A DNA stretch of 12,194 bases. Source: Veillonellaceae bacterium. Its GTDB lineage: Bacteria; Bacillota; Negativicutes; Veillonellales; Veillonellaceae. Location of the stretch: NCBI GenBank assembly GCA_900765165.1, contig CAAFQR010000077.1, positions 1-12,194 on the forward strand, in the 5' to 3' direction. The notes under the pieces are model-generated. The model did not search any database. It had not been told where the DNA came from and saw only the letters and a list, made by a program, of their open reading frames with translations. The stretch's first letter is position 1; every line of letters starts with the position of its first letter. The position numbers and the translations under genes were made by a program. Shown in pieces: positions 5,428 to 12,194 of this stretch.

Positions 5428-5691
5428 AATATTCCTCAAAATACTACTAAATATACATAAATCTAAATATCTCTTTTGTTTATAATCCACTTGCAAATTT
5501 TGCGAAATGCATAAATTTCATAACCCACTCATGGTTATAAATGCACTAAGTAAAGCATTTTATTATATCCTCATTATAAATCCTATCGGCAAAATCAATA
5601 GATGAGGCCGTTCATTTCACCCTGAAATTTAACACTTGACTTTTTGTATAAAAAATATGGCATGCTTTAAAAATCAACGTTAACTGTTAAC
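5417..5691. other. AT-rich run of consecutive short dyads
   Basis: This gene-poor stretch holds a series of short inverted repeats: ATTATGCGCATAAT (5417-5430, perfect), ATAACC/GGTTAT (5520-5538), AAATGC/GCATTT (5539-5560), CCTCAT/ATGAGG (5569-5607), TTTCA/TGAAA (5615-5627) and GTTAAC-T-GTTAAC (5679-5691). TTGACT at 5636 resembles a -35 box but has no convincing -10 partner. I see no supported gene between 5430 and 5710. Confidence 0.35.
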
Positions 5692-5710
5692 CAAATATCT
5701 CATGCAGGTA

Positions 5711-5751
5711 AACAAAAATGGCGACCAAACGCATTTGCGCTTAGTCGCCAT
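5711..5751 (-). terminator. Terminator of the 5816-5965 small gene
   Basis: ATGGCGAC (5718-5725) pairs with GTCGCCAT. The stem continues inward through AA/TT and CGC/GCG with two mismatches. On the minus strand the hairpin is followed by TTTTTG. It lies about 65 nt beyond the small gene's stop codon. Confidence 0.75.
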
Positions 5752-5815
5752 GTATCTGCCGGATTCGCTATAGGCTTATCCGAATGGTACTTCAATTAAG
5801 AACAGCTACTTTGTA

Positions 5816-5965
5816 TTACGCACGATGAACAAGCTTATAGCTGTCTTTTAACATGTGACGCATTTCGTCCGTCATCGGGTACGGAATGTGTTCGCCCTTT
5901 TCCTGTTTCTTATCTGCTGCCACAGTTGCTTTTACAGGTTTCCAGGTTTCTTCAAAGGTTGTCAT
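5816..5965 (-). CDS. Small hypothetical protein, 49 aa
   Basis: I do not recognise this protein. It begins MTTFEETWKPVKATVAADKK, is highly charged (many K, E, D, R, H), lacks cysteine and has no membrane segment, so it is probably cytosolic. The C-terminal part (MTDEMRHMLKDSYKLV) looks helical. Support as a real gene is good: the ATG at 5965 follows CAGGAGAG by about 8 nt, a consensus-like promoter stands about 80 nt upstream (TTAACA, 17 bp, TATACT), and a hairpin with five T follows. The frame is open further upstream to 6001, but that start has no ribosome binding site. It forms its own unit between the his-operon terminator and AT-rich DNA. Promoter and 5' leader resemble those of the 1036-1185 gene. 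Function is unknown. Confidence 0.7.
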   Translation of the reverse strand: MTTFEETWKPVKATVAADKKQEKGEHIPYPMTDEMRHMLKDSYKLVHRA

Positions 5966-6010
5966 AATTGTCGCTCTCCTGACTGATAGATATTTACACA
6001 CTGTCTACTT

Positions 6011-6030
6011 CTTCGGGGGTCTGTCCCCTT
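6011..6030 (-). promoter_or_regulatory. 5' leader motif shared with 1265-1279
   Basis: The plus strand reads CTTCGGGGGTCTGTCCCCTT, so the transcript begins close to AAGGGG-acaga-CCCC followed by CGAAG, which can fold as a 4-bp G-C stem with a 5-nt loop. The other small-gene leader has the same flanks with a shortened middle. Confidence 0.4.
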
Positions 6031-6040
6031 TGCTGAACAT

Positions 6041-6069
6041 AGTATACGGCCACTTTATCCCTTTGTTAA
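6041..6069 (-). promoter_or_regulatory. Promoter of the 5816-5965 small gene
   Basis: TTAACA (6064-6069) and TATACT (6041-6046) on the minus strand are separated by 17 bp, identical in both boxes and spacing to the promoter at 1297-1325. Transcription should start near 6034, giving a leader of about 70 nt. Confidence 0.65.
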
Positions 6070-6088
6070 GTCACTAAAACTATATCAA

Positions 6089-6102
6089 TGTAATCGCTTT
6101 CA
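6089..6102. promoter_or_regulatory. cre-like catabolite control site
   Basis: TGTAATCGCTTTCA fits the catabolite-responsive element pattern TGWNANCGNTNWCA at every defined position. It lies about 20 bp upstream of the small-gene -35 box, centred near -61, where CcpA binding activates rather than represses in known cases. Whether this organism has CcpA cannot be seen here. Confidence 0.4.
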
Positions 6103-6113
6103 TTTATAAGTAA

Positions 6114-6133
6114 ATACATTCTATAGGATGTAT
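6114..6133. repeat. 20-bp near-perfect palindrome
   Basis: ATACATTCTATAGGATGTAT reads the same on both strands except for one mismatched pair. It sits between the small-gene promoter region and the his terminator. It could be an operator, but no adjacent promoter is clear. Confidence 0.3.
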
Positions 6134-6202
6134 CATATACGGAATAAAGTCAATAAATATCTAGGTTTTACGCATGGAAAGCGCCATTTTATGCAATCAC
6201 AT

Positions 6203-6241
6203 ATATAAATAACCGCCACCCCGATGGGATGACGGTTATTT
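6203..6241 (-). terminator. Terminator of the his operon
   Basis: AAATAACCG (6207-6215) pairs perfectly with 6233-6241, and an inner CCC/GGG pairing caps the stem. On the minus strand it continues into ATATATG rather than a pure T-run. It starts 17 nt after the hisC stop codon. Confidence 0.75.
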
Positions 6242-6257
6242 CAGCGTTTAATTAACG

Positions 6258-7328
6258 TCAAACTTTTGCGAATCGTGTAATTATGTCTTTGATGATTTTG
6301 TTATCTTCCGCTTGACCAACGGTTAAACGGAGGCAATCCGGCGCCAAACCGCGGCGTACAAGATAGCCGGCGTGCATCAAATCATCGGCCAACGCATTGG
6401 CATTAGGCACTTTCAAGAAGATGAAATTCGTTGCAGACGGATAGTAGAAAATGCCGAGCTCCGTTAGCAACGCTTCGATAGAAGCGCGTTCTGCTTTATT
6501 AGCCGCCACCGTTTCCCGGATGAAATCAAGATCCTCCAAGGCCGCCAGCGCCGCAGCCTGCGAAATACCATTCAAATTGTACGGCAAGCGCACGGTTTCT
6601 AAATAGTTGGCCAGCTTAGCGTCCGTAATGGCAAAGCCTACACGATAGTTCGCCAAGCCATAGGCCTTCGAGAACGTACGAAGTACGATAACATTGGGAT
6701 ACTTTTCCAACAGCGGTAACGCCGTTTCGATAGGAGCGTCGGCGAATTCAATATACGCTTCGTCTACAATAACCAGCGTCGACGTGGGCACCTTCTGCAC
6801 GAAGGCTTCAATATCCGTTAACGTATTGGCACCGCCGGTCGGGTTATTCGGATTACAGATCCAAGCAAGAGCCGTAGCTTCATCCACTTCGTCAGCCATA
6901 GCGGCCAAGTCATTGCCGCCGACAGCATTTACAGGCACGGCACGCACCGTTGCCCCTTCAACGCCGGCATTTAAGGCGTATTCAGAGAACGTGGGCGCTG
7001 CCGTTACAATATTGTTGCCGGCCGATACGAAGACGCGCGTAAGCAGCATGATAATTTCATCAAGGCCACAGCCAATGACGAGCTGCTGTGGGGCTACGCC
7101 ATATTTGGCCGCTACTGCGTTGCGTAGCTCCGTAGCATTACCATCCGGATAGGCACTCCCTACCGTAGCTGCTGCTGCCTGTACCGCAGCGGTTACCTTC
7201 GGTGAATGACCGTAAGGATTTTCGTTAGCAGACAGCCGGGTTACCTTAGACAAACCCAAACGCGCTGCTATATCGGATACCGGTTCCTCCGGAACATATG
7301 CTTTTAACTGCTTTACCGCTTCTTTCAT
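6258..7328 (-). CDS. hisC: Histidinol-phosphate aminotransferase HisC
   Basis: This PLP enzyme converts imidazole-acetol phosphate and glutamate to histidinol phosphate and 2-oxoglutarate, step seven of histidine synthesis. At 356 residues it has normal length for this fold-type I aminotransferase. Visible motifs are SANENPYG (33-40), CNPNNPTG (158-165, binding PLP), VDEAY (188-192, D189 contacting the pyridine nitrogen), TFSKAYGLANYRVG (218-231, K221 forming the Schiff base, R229 binding PLP phosphate) and LRLTVG near the C-terminus (R334, carboxylate). The usual GNGSDE reads GCGLDE at 86-91, a mild deviation. The ATG at 7328 has a strong AGGAGG site 7 nt before it. It lies 25 nt after hisE and is the last gene of the operon, just before the terminator. 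Some activity on aromatic amino acids is common in this family. Confidence 0.95.
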   Translation of the reverse strand: MKEAVKQLKAYVPEEPVSDIAARLGLSKVTRLSANENPYGHSPKVTAAVQAAAATVGSAYPDGNATELRNAVAAKYGVAPQQLVIGCGLDEIIMLLTRVFVSAGNNIVTAAPTFSEYALNAGVEGATVRAVPVNAVGGNDLAAMADEVDEATALAWICNPNNPTGGANTLTDIEAFVQKVPTSTLVIVDEAYIEFADAPIETALPLLEKYPNVIVLRTFSKAYGLANYRVGFAITDAKLANYLETVRLPYNLNGISQAAALAALEDLDFIRETVAANKAERASIEALLTELGIFYYPSATNFIFLKVPNANALADDLMHAGYLVRRGLAPDCLRLTVGQAEDNKIIKDIITRFAKV

Positions 7329-7353
7329 CGTATCGCCTCCTACAGGTTAATTC

Positions 7354-7674
7354 TTATAGTTCAGTGACCGGGCGTCGCTCCTTGAGCTTGCTTTTAATGC
7401 CCTCGCGGCGTGCTAATTCGTCGAGCACGGCGTCAAATTCTACATTGCTTTCAGTCAGCATTACCAGCCAGTGGTACAACAAATCAGCCGATTCGGACAC
7501 GATTTCCTGTTCCGTACCGTTTTTAGCAGCAATGACCACTTCTGTTGCTTCTTCGCCCACTTTTTTCAAAATCTTGTCCAACCCTTTGGTGAACAAATAA
7601 TTAGTATAGGAGCCTTCAACGGGCTCCTTTTTACGACTCAATATTACCTCATATAAGGCATGTAATTCGTCCAT
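7354..7674 (-). CDS. hisE: Phosphoribosyl-ATP pyrophosphohydrolase HisE
   Basis: This enzyme hydrolyses phosphoribosyl-ATP to phosphoribosyl-AMP and pyrophosphate, the second step of the pathway. It is an all-alpha MazG-like fold. The protein has 106 residues, normal for stand-alone HisE. The Mg-binding helices show GEEATEVVIAAKN and ESADLLYHWLVML. EPVEGSYTNYLF near the N-terminus is also typical. I chose the ATG at 7674 because AGAGGG precedes it and the protein then starts like other HisE (MDELHALYEVI). An in-frame ATG at 7719 would add 15 lysine-rich residues and overlap hisI by 29 nt. hisI ends 16 nt upstream, so the HisI and HisE activities, fused in enteric bacteria, are on separate genes here. 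Confidence 0.93.
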   Translation of the reverse strand: MDELHALYEVILSRKKEPVEGSYTNYLFTKGLDKILKKVGEEATEVVIAAKNGTEQEIVSESADLLYHWLVMLTESNVEFDAVLDELARREGIKSKLKERRPVTEL

Positions 7675-7690
7675 ACTATCCCTCTTTTTC

Positions 7691-8095
7691 TTAATTGCCT
7701 TCGTCAAAAGCCGCATCATACACGGTCTTAAAGAAGCAGCTCCGCGCCCCCGTATGGCACGCCGGACCGGCCGGTTTTACTTCGGCCCACAGCGTATCGT
7801 TGTCGCAGTCCATGCGCAAGCGTATCAAGCGCTGCACATTGCCGCTGGTACCGCCTTTATGCCACAATTCCTGACGGGAACGGGACCAGAACCACATTTC
7901 CTTGTCGCGCAAGGTCAGCTCATAGGCTTCGCGGTTCATCCATGCTACCATGAGCACTTCACCACTGTAAACATCGGTTACCACCGTCGTCACCAAACCG
8001 CCGCCTTTAGCAAAATCCGGTTCCGGTCCTTTCACTGCAGGCGTGGCCGGTTCAATATCTGTAATGTGCTTGGCACGCATGCCTTCTCGTCTCAT
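7691..8095 (-). CDS. hisI: Phosphoribosyl-AMP cyclohydrolase HisI
   Basis: This zinc enzyme opens the adenine ring of phosphoribosyl-AMP to give ProFAR, step three of histidine synthesis. It has 134 residues and is the cyclohydrolase domain only. The signature SRSRQELWHKGGTSGNVQ is at 71-88. MDCDNDTLWAEVKPAGPACHTG follows at about 95-116, with the Mg ligands D96, D98 and D100. The three zinc cysteines C97, C113 and C120 keep the family spacing of 16 and 7. The first 25 or so residues are variable. The ATG at 8095 has AGGAAG upstream at slightly long spacing; a second ATG five codons later is possible. hisF ends 24 nt before it and hisE begins 16 nt after it. Confidence 0.94.
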   Translation of the reverse strand: MRREGMRAKHITDIEPATPAVKGPEPDFAKGGGLVTTVVTDVYSGEVLMVAWMNREAYELTLRDKEMWFWSRSRQELWHKGGTSGNVQRLIRLRMDCDNDTLWAEVKPAGPACHTGARSCFFKTVYDAAFDEGN

Positions 8096-8119
8096 AGTAT
8101 CACTTCCTCAACACATCTA

Positions 8120-8878
8120 TTAACGCACCGGTACGTCAGCCTGTTTCAGCGCCGTTTTTACATCTTTGACCGTCATTTCACCAAAGTGGAAAACAGACGC
8201 CGCCAACGCCCCGGTTACCTTCGTCTTCGTAAATACATCGACAAAATCATCGATGCAACCAGCACCACCACTGGCAATAATGGGTACATTCACTGCTTCC
8301 TGTAACTCCCGGTACAGCTGGCAGTCAAAGCCACTTTTCGTGCCGTCCTTGTCCATACTAGTCACCAAGAGTTCGCCGGCCCCTAAGGACACGACCTTCT
8401 TGGCCCACGGCACTGCTTCTAATTCGGTCGGTTTCGTGCCGCCATGGGTATATACCATGCGCTTGCCCGTCACCGGATCCGTCTTCACATCAATAGCCAC
8501 CACGATGCACTGATTGCCGAAGGTTTCGGCCCCTTGGCGTACCAGCTCCGGATTGGCTACCGCTGCTGAATTCAATGAAATTTTATCCGCACCGGCCTTC
8601 AAAAGGCGGTCCATATCGATGACACTGCTAATCCCACCACCGATAGTTAACGGCATAAATACCTTACGCGATACGGATTCTACCACATCGACCATAGTCC
8701 CACGGCCTTCATTTGTAGCCGTAATGTCCAAAAACACTAGCTCATCGGCCCCTTGTCGCTCGTATTCGGCGGCAATCTCAGCCGGATCCCCTACATCCAC
8801 CAAGTTGATGAAATTAACCCCCTTCTTGACGCGGCCTGCTGCCACATCAAGGCATGGAATAATTCGTTTAGCCAGCAT
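8120..8878 (-). CDS. hisF: Imidazole glycerol phosphate synthase subunit HisF
   Basis: This (beta/alpha)8-barrel cyclase takes ammonia from HisH and converts PRFAR to imidazole glycerol phosphate and AICAR. It has 252 residues, the usual length. The two catalytic aspartates are D11 (IIPCLDV) and D130 (VVAIDV). Phosphate-binding loops IGGGI (79-83) and ASGGAG (202-207) are present. The family's DITAS motif reads DITATNEGRGTM (51-62). The ATG at 8878 lies inside the end of hisA (11-nt overlap), suggesting translational coupling. It works as a 1:1 complex with HisH, encoded two genes upstream. Confidence 0.96.
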   Translation of the reverse strand: MLAKRIIPCLDVAAGRVKKGVNFINLVDVGDPAEIAAEYERQGADELVFLDITATNEGRGTMVDVVESVSRKVFMPLTIGGGISSVIDMDRLLKAGADKISLNSAAVANPELVRQGAETFGNQCIVVAIDVKTDPVTGKRMVYTHGGTKPTELEAVPWAKKVVSLGAGELLVTSMDKDGTKSGFDCQLYRELQEAVNVPIIASGGAGCIDDFVDVFTKTKVTGALAASVFHFGEMTVKDVKTALKQADVPVR

Positions 8879-9593
8879 AGTCGTTCACCTCTACAATCTC
8901 CGCGGCTGTTAGCGTTCCTTCAAATAACGCTTTTCCCACTACGCAATCGATAATACCCAATTGCTGTAATTCTTCAATGTCGGCTCGATGCCGAATCCCG
9001 CCTGATGCGATAATGCGCACCGTCGGATATTGTTTTTGCAAACCACTTAATAGCGCTGTGTTGGCACCACTCATAGTGCCGTCCCGCGAAACGTCGGTTA
9101 CGATGAAATATTTCACCCCGGCTTTCGCCATAATGCCGATAATATCGGCCATAGTTGTGGTGGACTGTTCCAGCCACCCTTCGGTGGCTACCATGCCATC
9201 ATTGCCGTCAACGCCAACGACGACGCGTTCCGGACCATAAGCAGCTAAAAGCTCGGTTACCAACGCCGGATTCTTAAGTGCTGCTGACCCAAGGATAACA
9301 CGCTTTACGCCTCCTTGCAAATAGGCATCCGCCGTTTCGCGAGATCGAACGCCACCACCAAGCTCTACAATTCCAGGAAATACCTTACAAATTGCCTTTA
9401 CAGTGTCTAAATTTACAGGCTTACCGGCCTTGGCCCCATCGAGATCCACCAAGTGAATGGCCGTAATGCCTTCGGCCGCCCATTTAGCCGCTTGTGCCGC
9501 CGGGTCCGGGTTGATGATGGTCACCTTTTCATAATCGCCTTTATATAGCCGAACGCTTTGACCGTTCAAAATATCTATGGCCGGAAATATCAT
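8868..9593 (-). CDS. hisA: ProFAR isomerase HisA
   Basis: HisA performs the Amadori-type isomerisation of ProFAR to PRFAR, step four. At 241 residues it is a standard half-barrel-duplicated TIM barrel related to HisF. The catalytic aspartates are D7 (FPAIDI) and D129 (VVGVDG). VDLDGAK (49-55), ELGGGVRS (77-84), TDVSRDGTMSG (166-176) and ASGGI (196-200) supply the substrate and phosphate loops. The start overlaps the hisH stop by 4 nt (ATGA), and its own stop overlaps hisF by 11 nt. Nothing suggests the dual HisA/TrpF type (PriA) beyond general similarity. Confidence 0.96.
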   Translation of the reverse strand: MIFPAIDILNGQSVRLYKGDYEKVTIINPDPAAQAAKWAAEGITAIHLVDLDGAKAGKPVNLDTVKAICKVFPGIVELGGGVRSRETADAYLQGGVKRVILGSAALKNPALVTELLAAYGPERVVVGVDGNDGMVATEGWLEQSTTTMADIIGIMAKAGVKYFIVTDVSRDGTMSGANTALLSGLQKQYPTVRIIASGGIRHRADIEELQQLGIIDCVVGKALFEGTLTAAEIVEVNDYAG

Positions 9594-10288
9594 CGAGCCA
9601 CACCTCCTTCATAGGCTTCCTTCGGGGCTGCCGTTGCATTCGGAGCAACACCATCCACAGGGAGTTCGCCGACGCTGCGGCAGAATTCACGCAATAAACC
9701 AATGCCTACGGAAGCACTTTTTTCCGGGTGGAACTGCATGCCGCACACGTTGTCGCGCTGTACTACCGACGGCACCGCCACGCCATAATCGGCGGTAGCC
9801 GTAATGTATTCCGGTTCTGTCACCGCATAGTACGAGTGCACGAAATAGGTGTACTGCTTGTCTAATTGGCTGAAATCAGGCTGCGAGCCCGTCGCGGGGG
9901 TTAATTTCACATAGGAATTTTCGTTCCAACCCATGTGCGGTATCATGAGGCCCGGTGTGGGCGGTAATTCCGTAACCTTGCCCGGGATGAGGCCTAGGCC
10001 TTCGCAGAAGCCGTATTCGTCGGACGAATCGAAAAGGAGCTGCATGCCTAAGCAAATGCCGATAAGCGGACGACCGGCTTTGGCCGCTTGCTGTAAGGTG
10101 CTCACTAAATCGCGTTCGTGCAAGGCGTTCATAGCCGTTTTGAAAGCGCCAACGCCAGGGAGGATAATACCAGTGGCGTTTAAGATGGTGTCGCGGTCGG
10201 CAGTGAGCACCGTGTCCACGCCCAGATAAGCAAAGGCTTTTTGCACATTGTACGTGTTGCCTGCGTTATAGTCTACAATTGCCAGCAT
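9590..10288 (-). CDS. hisH: Imidazole glycerol phosphate synthase subunit HisH
   Basis: This class I glutamine amidotransferase subunit releases ammonia from glutamine and passes it to HisF. The catalytic triad is complete: C79 in GICLGMQ, H187 and E189 in QFHPEKS. At 232 residues it is about 25 longer than typical HisH. The excess is a C-terminal tail rich in Ala, Gly and Pro (from about 208, GELPVDGVAPNATAAP) with no recognised motif. The N-terminal DYNAGN replaces the commoner DYGMGN. The ATG shares its A with the TAA of hisB (TAATG), and the stop overlaps hisA by 4 nt. Confidence 0.95.
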   Translation of the reverse strand: MLAIVDYNAGNTYNVQKAFAYLGVDTVLTADRDTILNATGIILPGVGAFKTAMNALHERDLVSTLQQAAKAGRPLIGICLGMQLLFDSSDEYGFCEGLGLIPGKVTELPPTPGLMIPHMGWNENSYVKLTPATGSQPDFSQLDKQYTYFVHSYYAVTEPEYITATADYGVAVPSVVQRDNVCGMQFHPEKSASVGIGLLREFCRSVGELPVDGVAPNATAAPKEAYEGGVAR

Positions 10289-10872
10289 TAAATCACCCCT
10301 TTAGAAGAATTGACGCCGTCGATGGCTTCATTGATGGTTACGGCCTTGCGAAGGGCGCGGCCCAAGCCTTTAAATAAGCTTTCAATGACGTGGTGCGTGT
10401 TGCGCCCATAAACGGTGCGCAGGTGTAAATTCATAAGTGCCGCAAAGGCGAAGGCGCGGAAGAAGTCTTCTACCGTTTCCGTTTCAAAGGTGCCGAGGCG
10501 CTGTGTTTGGAGCGGTGCATCGAGGACCAAGTACGGGCGACCGCTGAGATCCACCACAACTTGGCTCAGCACTTCATCCATAGGCACCCAAGCGTCGCCG
10601 AAGCGTTCGATTTGCTTTTTGTCGCCTAAGGCTTGCTTGAACGCTTCGCCTAAGGCGAGGCCAATGTCTTCGGTAGTGTGGTGACAGTCAATCCACAAAT
10701 CACCTTTCGCCTTTACGGTTAAGCCGAAGCGGCCATGCTTGGCCAAGAGGATGAGCATGTGGTCTAAGAAGCCAATGCCCGTGTCCACTTCGGTGACGGA
10801 CGCGTCGTCCAAATTAATGGCCGTTAAAATATCTGTTTCCTTCGTTGTTCGTTGTACCGTTGCCTGTCGCAT
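10288..10872 (-). CDS. hisB: Imidazoleglycerol-phosphate dehydratase HisB
   Basis: This manganese enzyme dehydrates imidazole glycerol phosphate to imidazole-acetol phosphate, step six. It has 194 residues, the monofunctional dehydratase without the phosphatase half found in E. coli HisB, so histidinol-phosphate phosphatase must be encoded elsewhere. Motifs are GFLDHML (34-40), DCHHTTEDIG (62-71, metal-binding H64 and H65), and NTHHVIES (158-165, H160, H161, E164), with a C-terminal SSKG (189-192). I chose the ATG at 10872, which has GGGGAGG 9 nt before it. A TTG at 10899 in frame would overlap hisD more and has no good ribosome binding site. The start lies 59 nt inside hisD. Confidence 0.95.
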   Translation of the reverse strand: MRQATVQRTTKETDILTAINLDDASVTEVDTGIGFLDHMLILLAKHGRFGLTVKAKGDLWIDCHHTTEDIGLALGEAFKQALGDKKQIERFGDAWVPMDEVLSQVVVDLSGRPYLVLDAPLQTQRLGTFETETVEDFFRAFAFAALMNLHLRTVYGRNTHHVIESLFKGLGRALRKAVTINEAIDGVNSSKGVI

Positions 10873-12169
10873 TGCCAGATGCCTCCCCTGCTGTTTCAAA
10901 TCGTACTTCTACGGAACGTGCGTGACCTTCTAAGCCTTCGGTGCGAGCCAAGGCCGTTACGGCAGGTCCTACGCGGCGCAACGCCGTTGCGGAATACTGT
11001 AAGTACGACGTACGTTTTACAAAGTCATACACGCCAAGCGGCGACGAGAATCGCGCCGTACCACCGGTCGGTAATACGTGGTTCGGGCCGGCAATGTAAT
11101 CACCTAAGGATTCCGATGCGTAAGCACCGAGGAATACGGAACCGGCGTTTTCAATGAGGTTCAAGTAAAGCATTGGTTCCTGAAGCTGTACTTCCAAGTG
11201 TTCCGGTGCGATGTCATTCATGAGCTTAAACATGTCTTCAATAGAATCCATAACGGCAATGAAGGAACGCGTTTCAATAGATTCGCGAGCGATTTGTTCA
11301 CGAGGCAACACGGCTAACTGGTTTTCTACTTCCTGGGCTACCGCTTCAGCCAAGGTTTCGCTGTCCGTTACGAGCATAGCGCGAGCGCGCGGATCATGTT
11401 CGGCCTGGGACAAAAGGTCAGCTGCCAATACCTTCGGATTCGCCGTATCATCGGCTAAGATGCCGATTTCGGAAGGACCGGCTACCATGTCGATGGAAAC
11501 GCGACCAAATACCTGTTTCTTAGCAGTGGCTACGTAAATATTGCCAGGGCCGATGATTTTATCTACTTGCGGTACCGATTCGGTGCCATAAGCCAATGCC
11601 GCTACAGCCTGTGCACCTCCGACCTGCATGATGCGGTCAACGCCGGCTAAGTACGCTGCAGCAAGCACGACCGGGTTTACACCAGCAGTCTGCGGCGGCG
11701 TTACCATGATGATTTCACCTACACCAGCCAATTTAGCCGGTACGGCACTCATCAAAATCGTGGACGGATACGCTGCGGTACCACCAGGAACGTAAAGACC
11801 AACCTTAGCGAGGGGCCGTACCATTTGGCCGCGAATAACGCCGGGCTGAGATACATCGGTAAAGCCTTCGGATAATTCCAATTTATGGAAGCTTTCGATG
11901 TTGTCCTTCGCCATCTGCAAGGCAGCTTTCAACTCGTCATCCAATTCGTCGTACGCTTTTTTCGCTACGTTCATAGGAATTTCCAAGCTATCCGGTTTTA
12001 CTTTATCAAACATTTCAGCGTAACGATACAACGCTGCATCACCATCCTTGCGTACGGTGGCAATAATGTCGGCAACGCGGTCTTCAATGACGCGGTCCGT
12101 CACCTGTTGCGTGTAGTCCGCTACGATTTGCTTCATAGACTCCAATGACTCTTTGTAGATTTTAATCAT
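10814..12169 (-). CDS. hisD: Histidinol dehydrogenase HisD
   Basis: This zinc enzyme oxidises histidinol to histidine with two NAD, the last step of the pathway. It has 451 residues, about 20 more than usual. Zinc ligands are Q255 and H258 (SQAEHDP), D357 (GDYIAGPNH) and H416 (LEGHARSVE). The catalytic pair is E323-H324 (APEHLE). KIIGPGNIYV (204-213) and DMVAGPSE (227-234) are also diagnostic. After the conserved end near residue 426 comes a polar, low-complexity tail (GEASGNATGNGTTNNEGN) that is translated across the first 59 nt of hisB, an unusually deep overlap for this operon. The ATG at 12169 has AAAAGGGG about 10 nt before it. This is the first his gene visible; only 25 nt remain upstream, so the promoter and any hisG are outside. 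Confidence 0.96.
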   Translation of the reverse strand: MIKIYKESLESMKQIVADYTQQVTDRVIEDRVADIIATVRKDGDAALYRYAEMFDKVKPDSLEIPMNVAKKAYDELDDELKAALQMAKDNIESFHKLELSEGFTDVSQPGVIRGQMVRPLAKVGLYVPGGTAAYPSTILMSAVPAKLAGVGEIIMVTPPQTAGVNPVVLAAAYLAGVDRIMQVGGAQAVAALAYGTESVPQVDKIIGPGNIYVATAKKQVFGRVSIDMVAGPSEIGILADDTANPKVLAADLLSQAEHDPRARAMLVTDSETLAEAVAQEVENQLAVLPREQIARESIETRSFIAVMDSIEDMFKLMNDIAPEHLEVQLQEPMLYLNLIENAGSVFLGAYASESLGDYIAGPNHVLPTGGTARFSSPLGVYDFVKRTSYLQYSATALRRVGPAVTALARTEGLEGHARSVEVRFETAGEASGNATGNGTTNNEGNRYFNGH

Positions 12170-12194
12170 GTTCGGTACCCCTTTTCTATTTCAC

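Overview
This window looks like a chromosomal segment of a low-to-mid GC Bacillota bacterium. The Negativicutes (Veillonella/Negativicoccus/Dialister-like) are my best guess, resting only on the general feel of the proteins and gene order. No rRNA, tRNA, CRISPR array or recognisable transposase gene was found. Confident genes are GC-richer and mostly on the minus strand, while the spaces between them are AT-rich and full of inverted repeats.

Layout. (1) 1-1000 holds no gene I can support. It is packed with imperfect palindromes: a 13-bp stem at 14-57, a nested hairpin at 131-196, a very large inverted repeat at 275-674, a partial third copy of one of its blocks at 759-781, and a 141-nt hairpin at 830-970. 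(2) 1036-1325 is a probable complete unit on the minus strand: promoter, 49-codon gene, and a terminator formed by the 869-939 stem. (3) 1404-4074 is a copper-resistance operon on the minus strand: promoter with a CsoR-type operator, csoR, copA and terminator. (4) 4085-4917 is the divergent yigZ/IMPACT-family gene with its terminator. (5) 4942-6140 is a 1.2-kb AT-rich stretch with one well-supported 49-codon gene (5816-5965) and two weaker small ORFs, all on the minus strand. (6) 6203-12169 is a histidine biosynthesis operon on the minus strand, read hisD-hisB-hisH-hisA-hisF-hisI-hisE-hisC and ending at a terminator. Its promoter, and hisG if it is linked, lie beyond the right edge.

How the genes work together. 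The his cluster encodes every step from phosphoribosyl-ATP to histidine except histidinol-phosphate phosphatase; the first enzyme, HisG, is also absent from this window. Junctions are overlapping or very short, suggesting translational coupling. CsoR senses Cu(I) and should release its operator just in front of its own gene, de-repressing the CopA Cu(I) exporter.

The most interesting signal is the pair of small-gene units at 1036-1325 and 5816-6069. They share an identical promoter (TTAACA, 17 bp, TATACT) and a similar G-rich/C-rich motif at the 5' end of the transcript, yet encode unrelated 49-residue proteins. A third promoter with the same -10 box and spacing sits at 5176-5204. This looks like a small family of commonly controlled small-protein genes.
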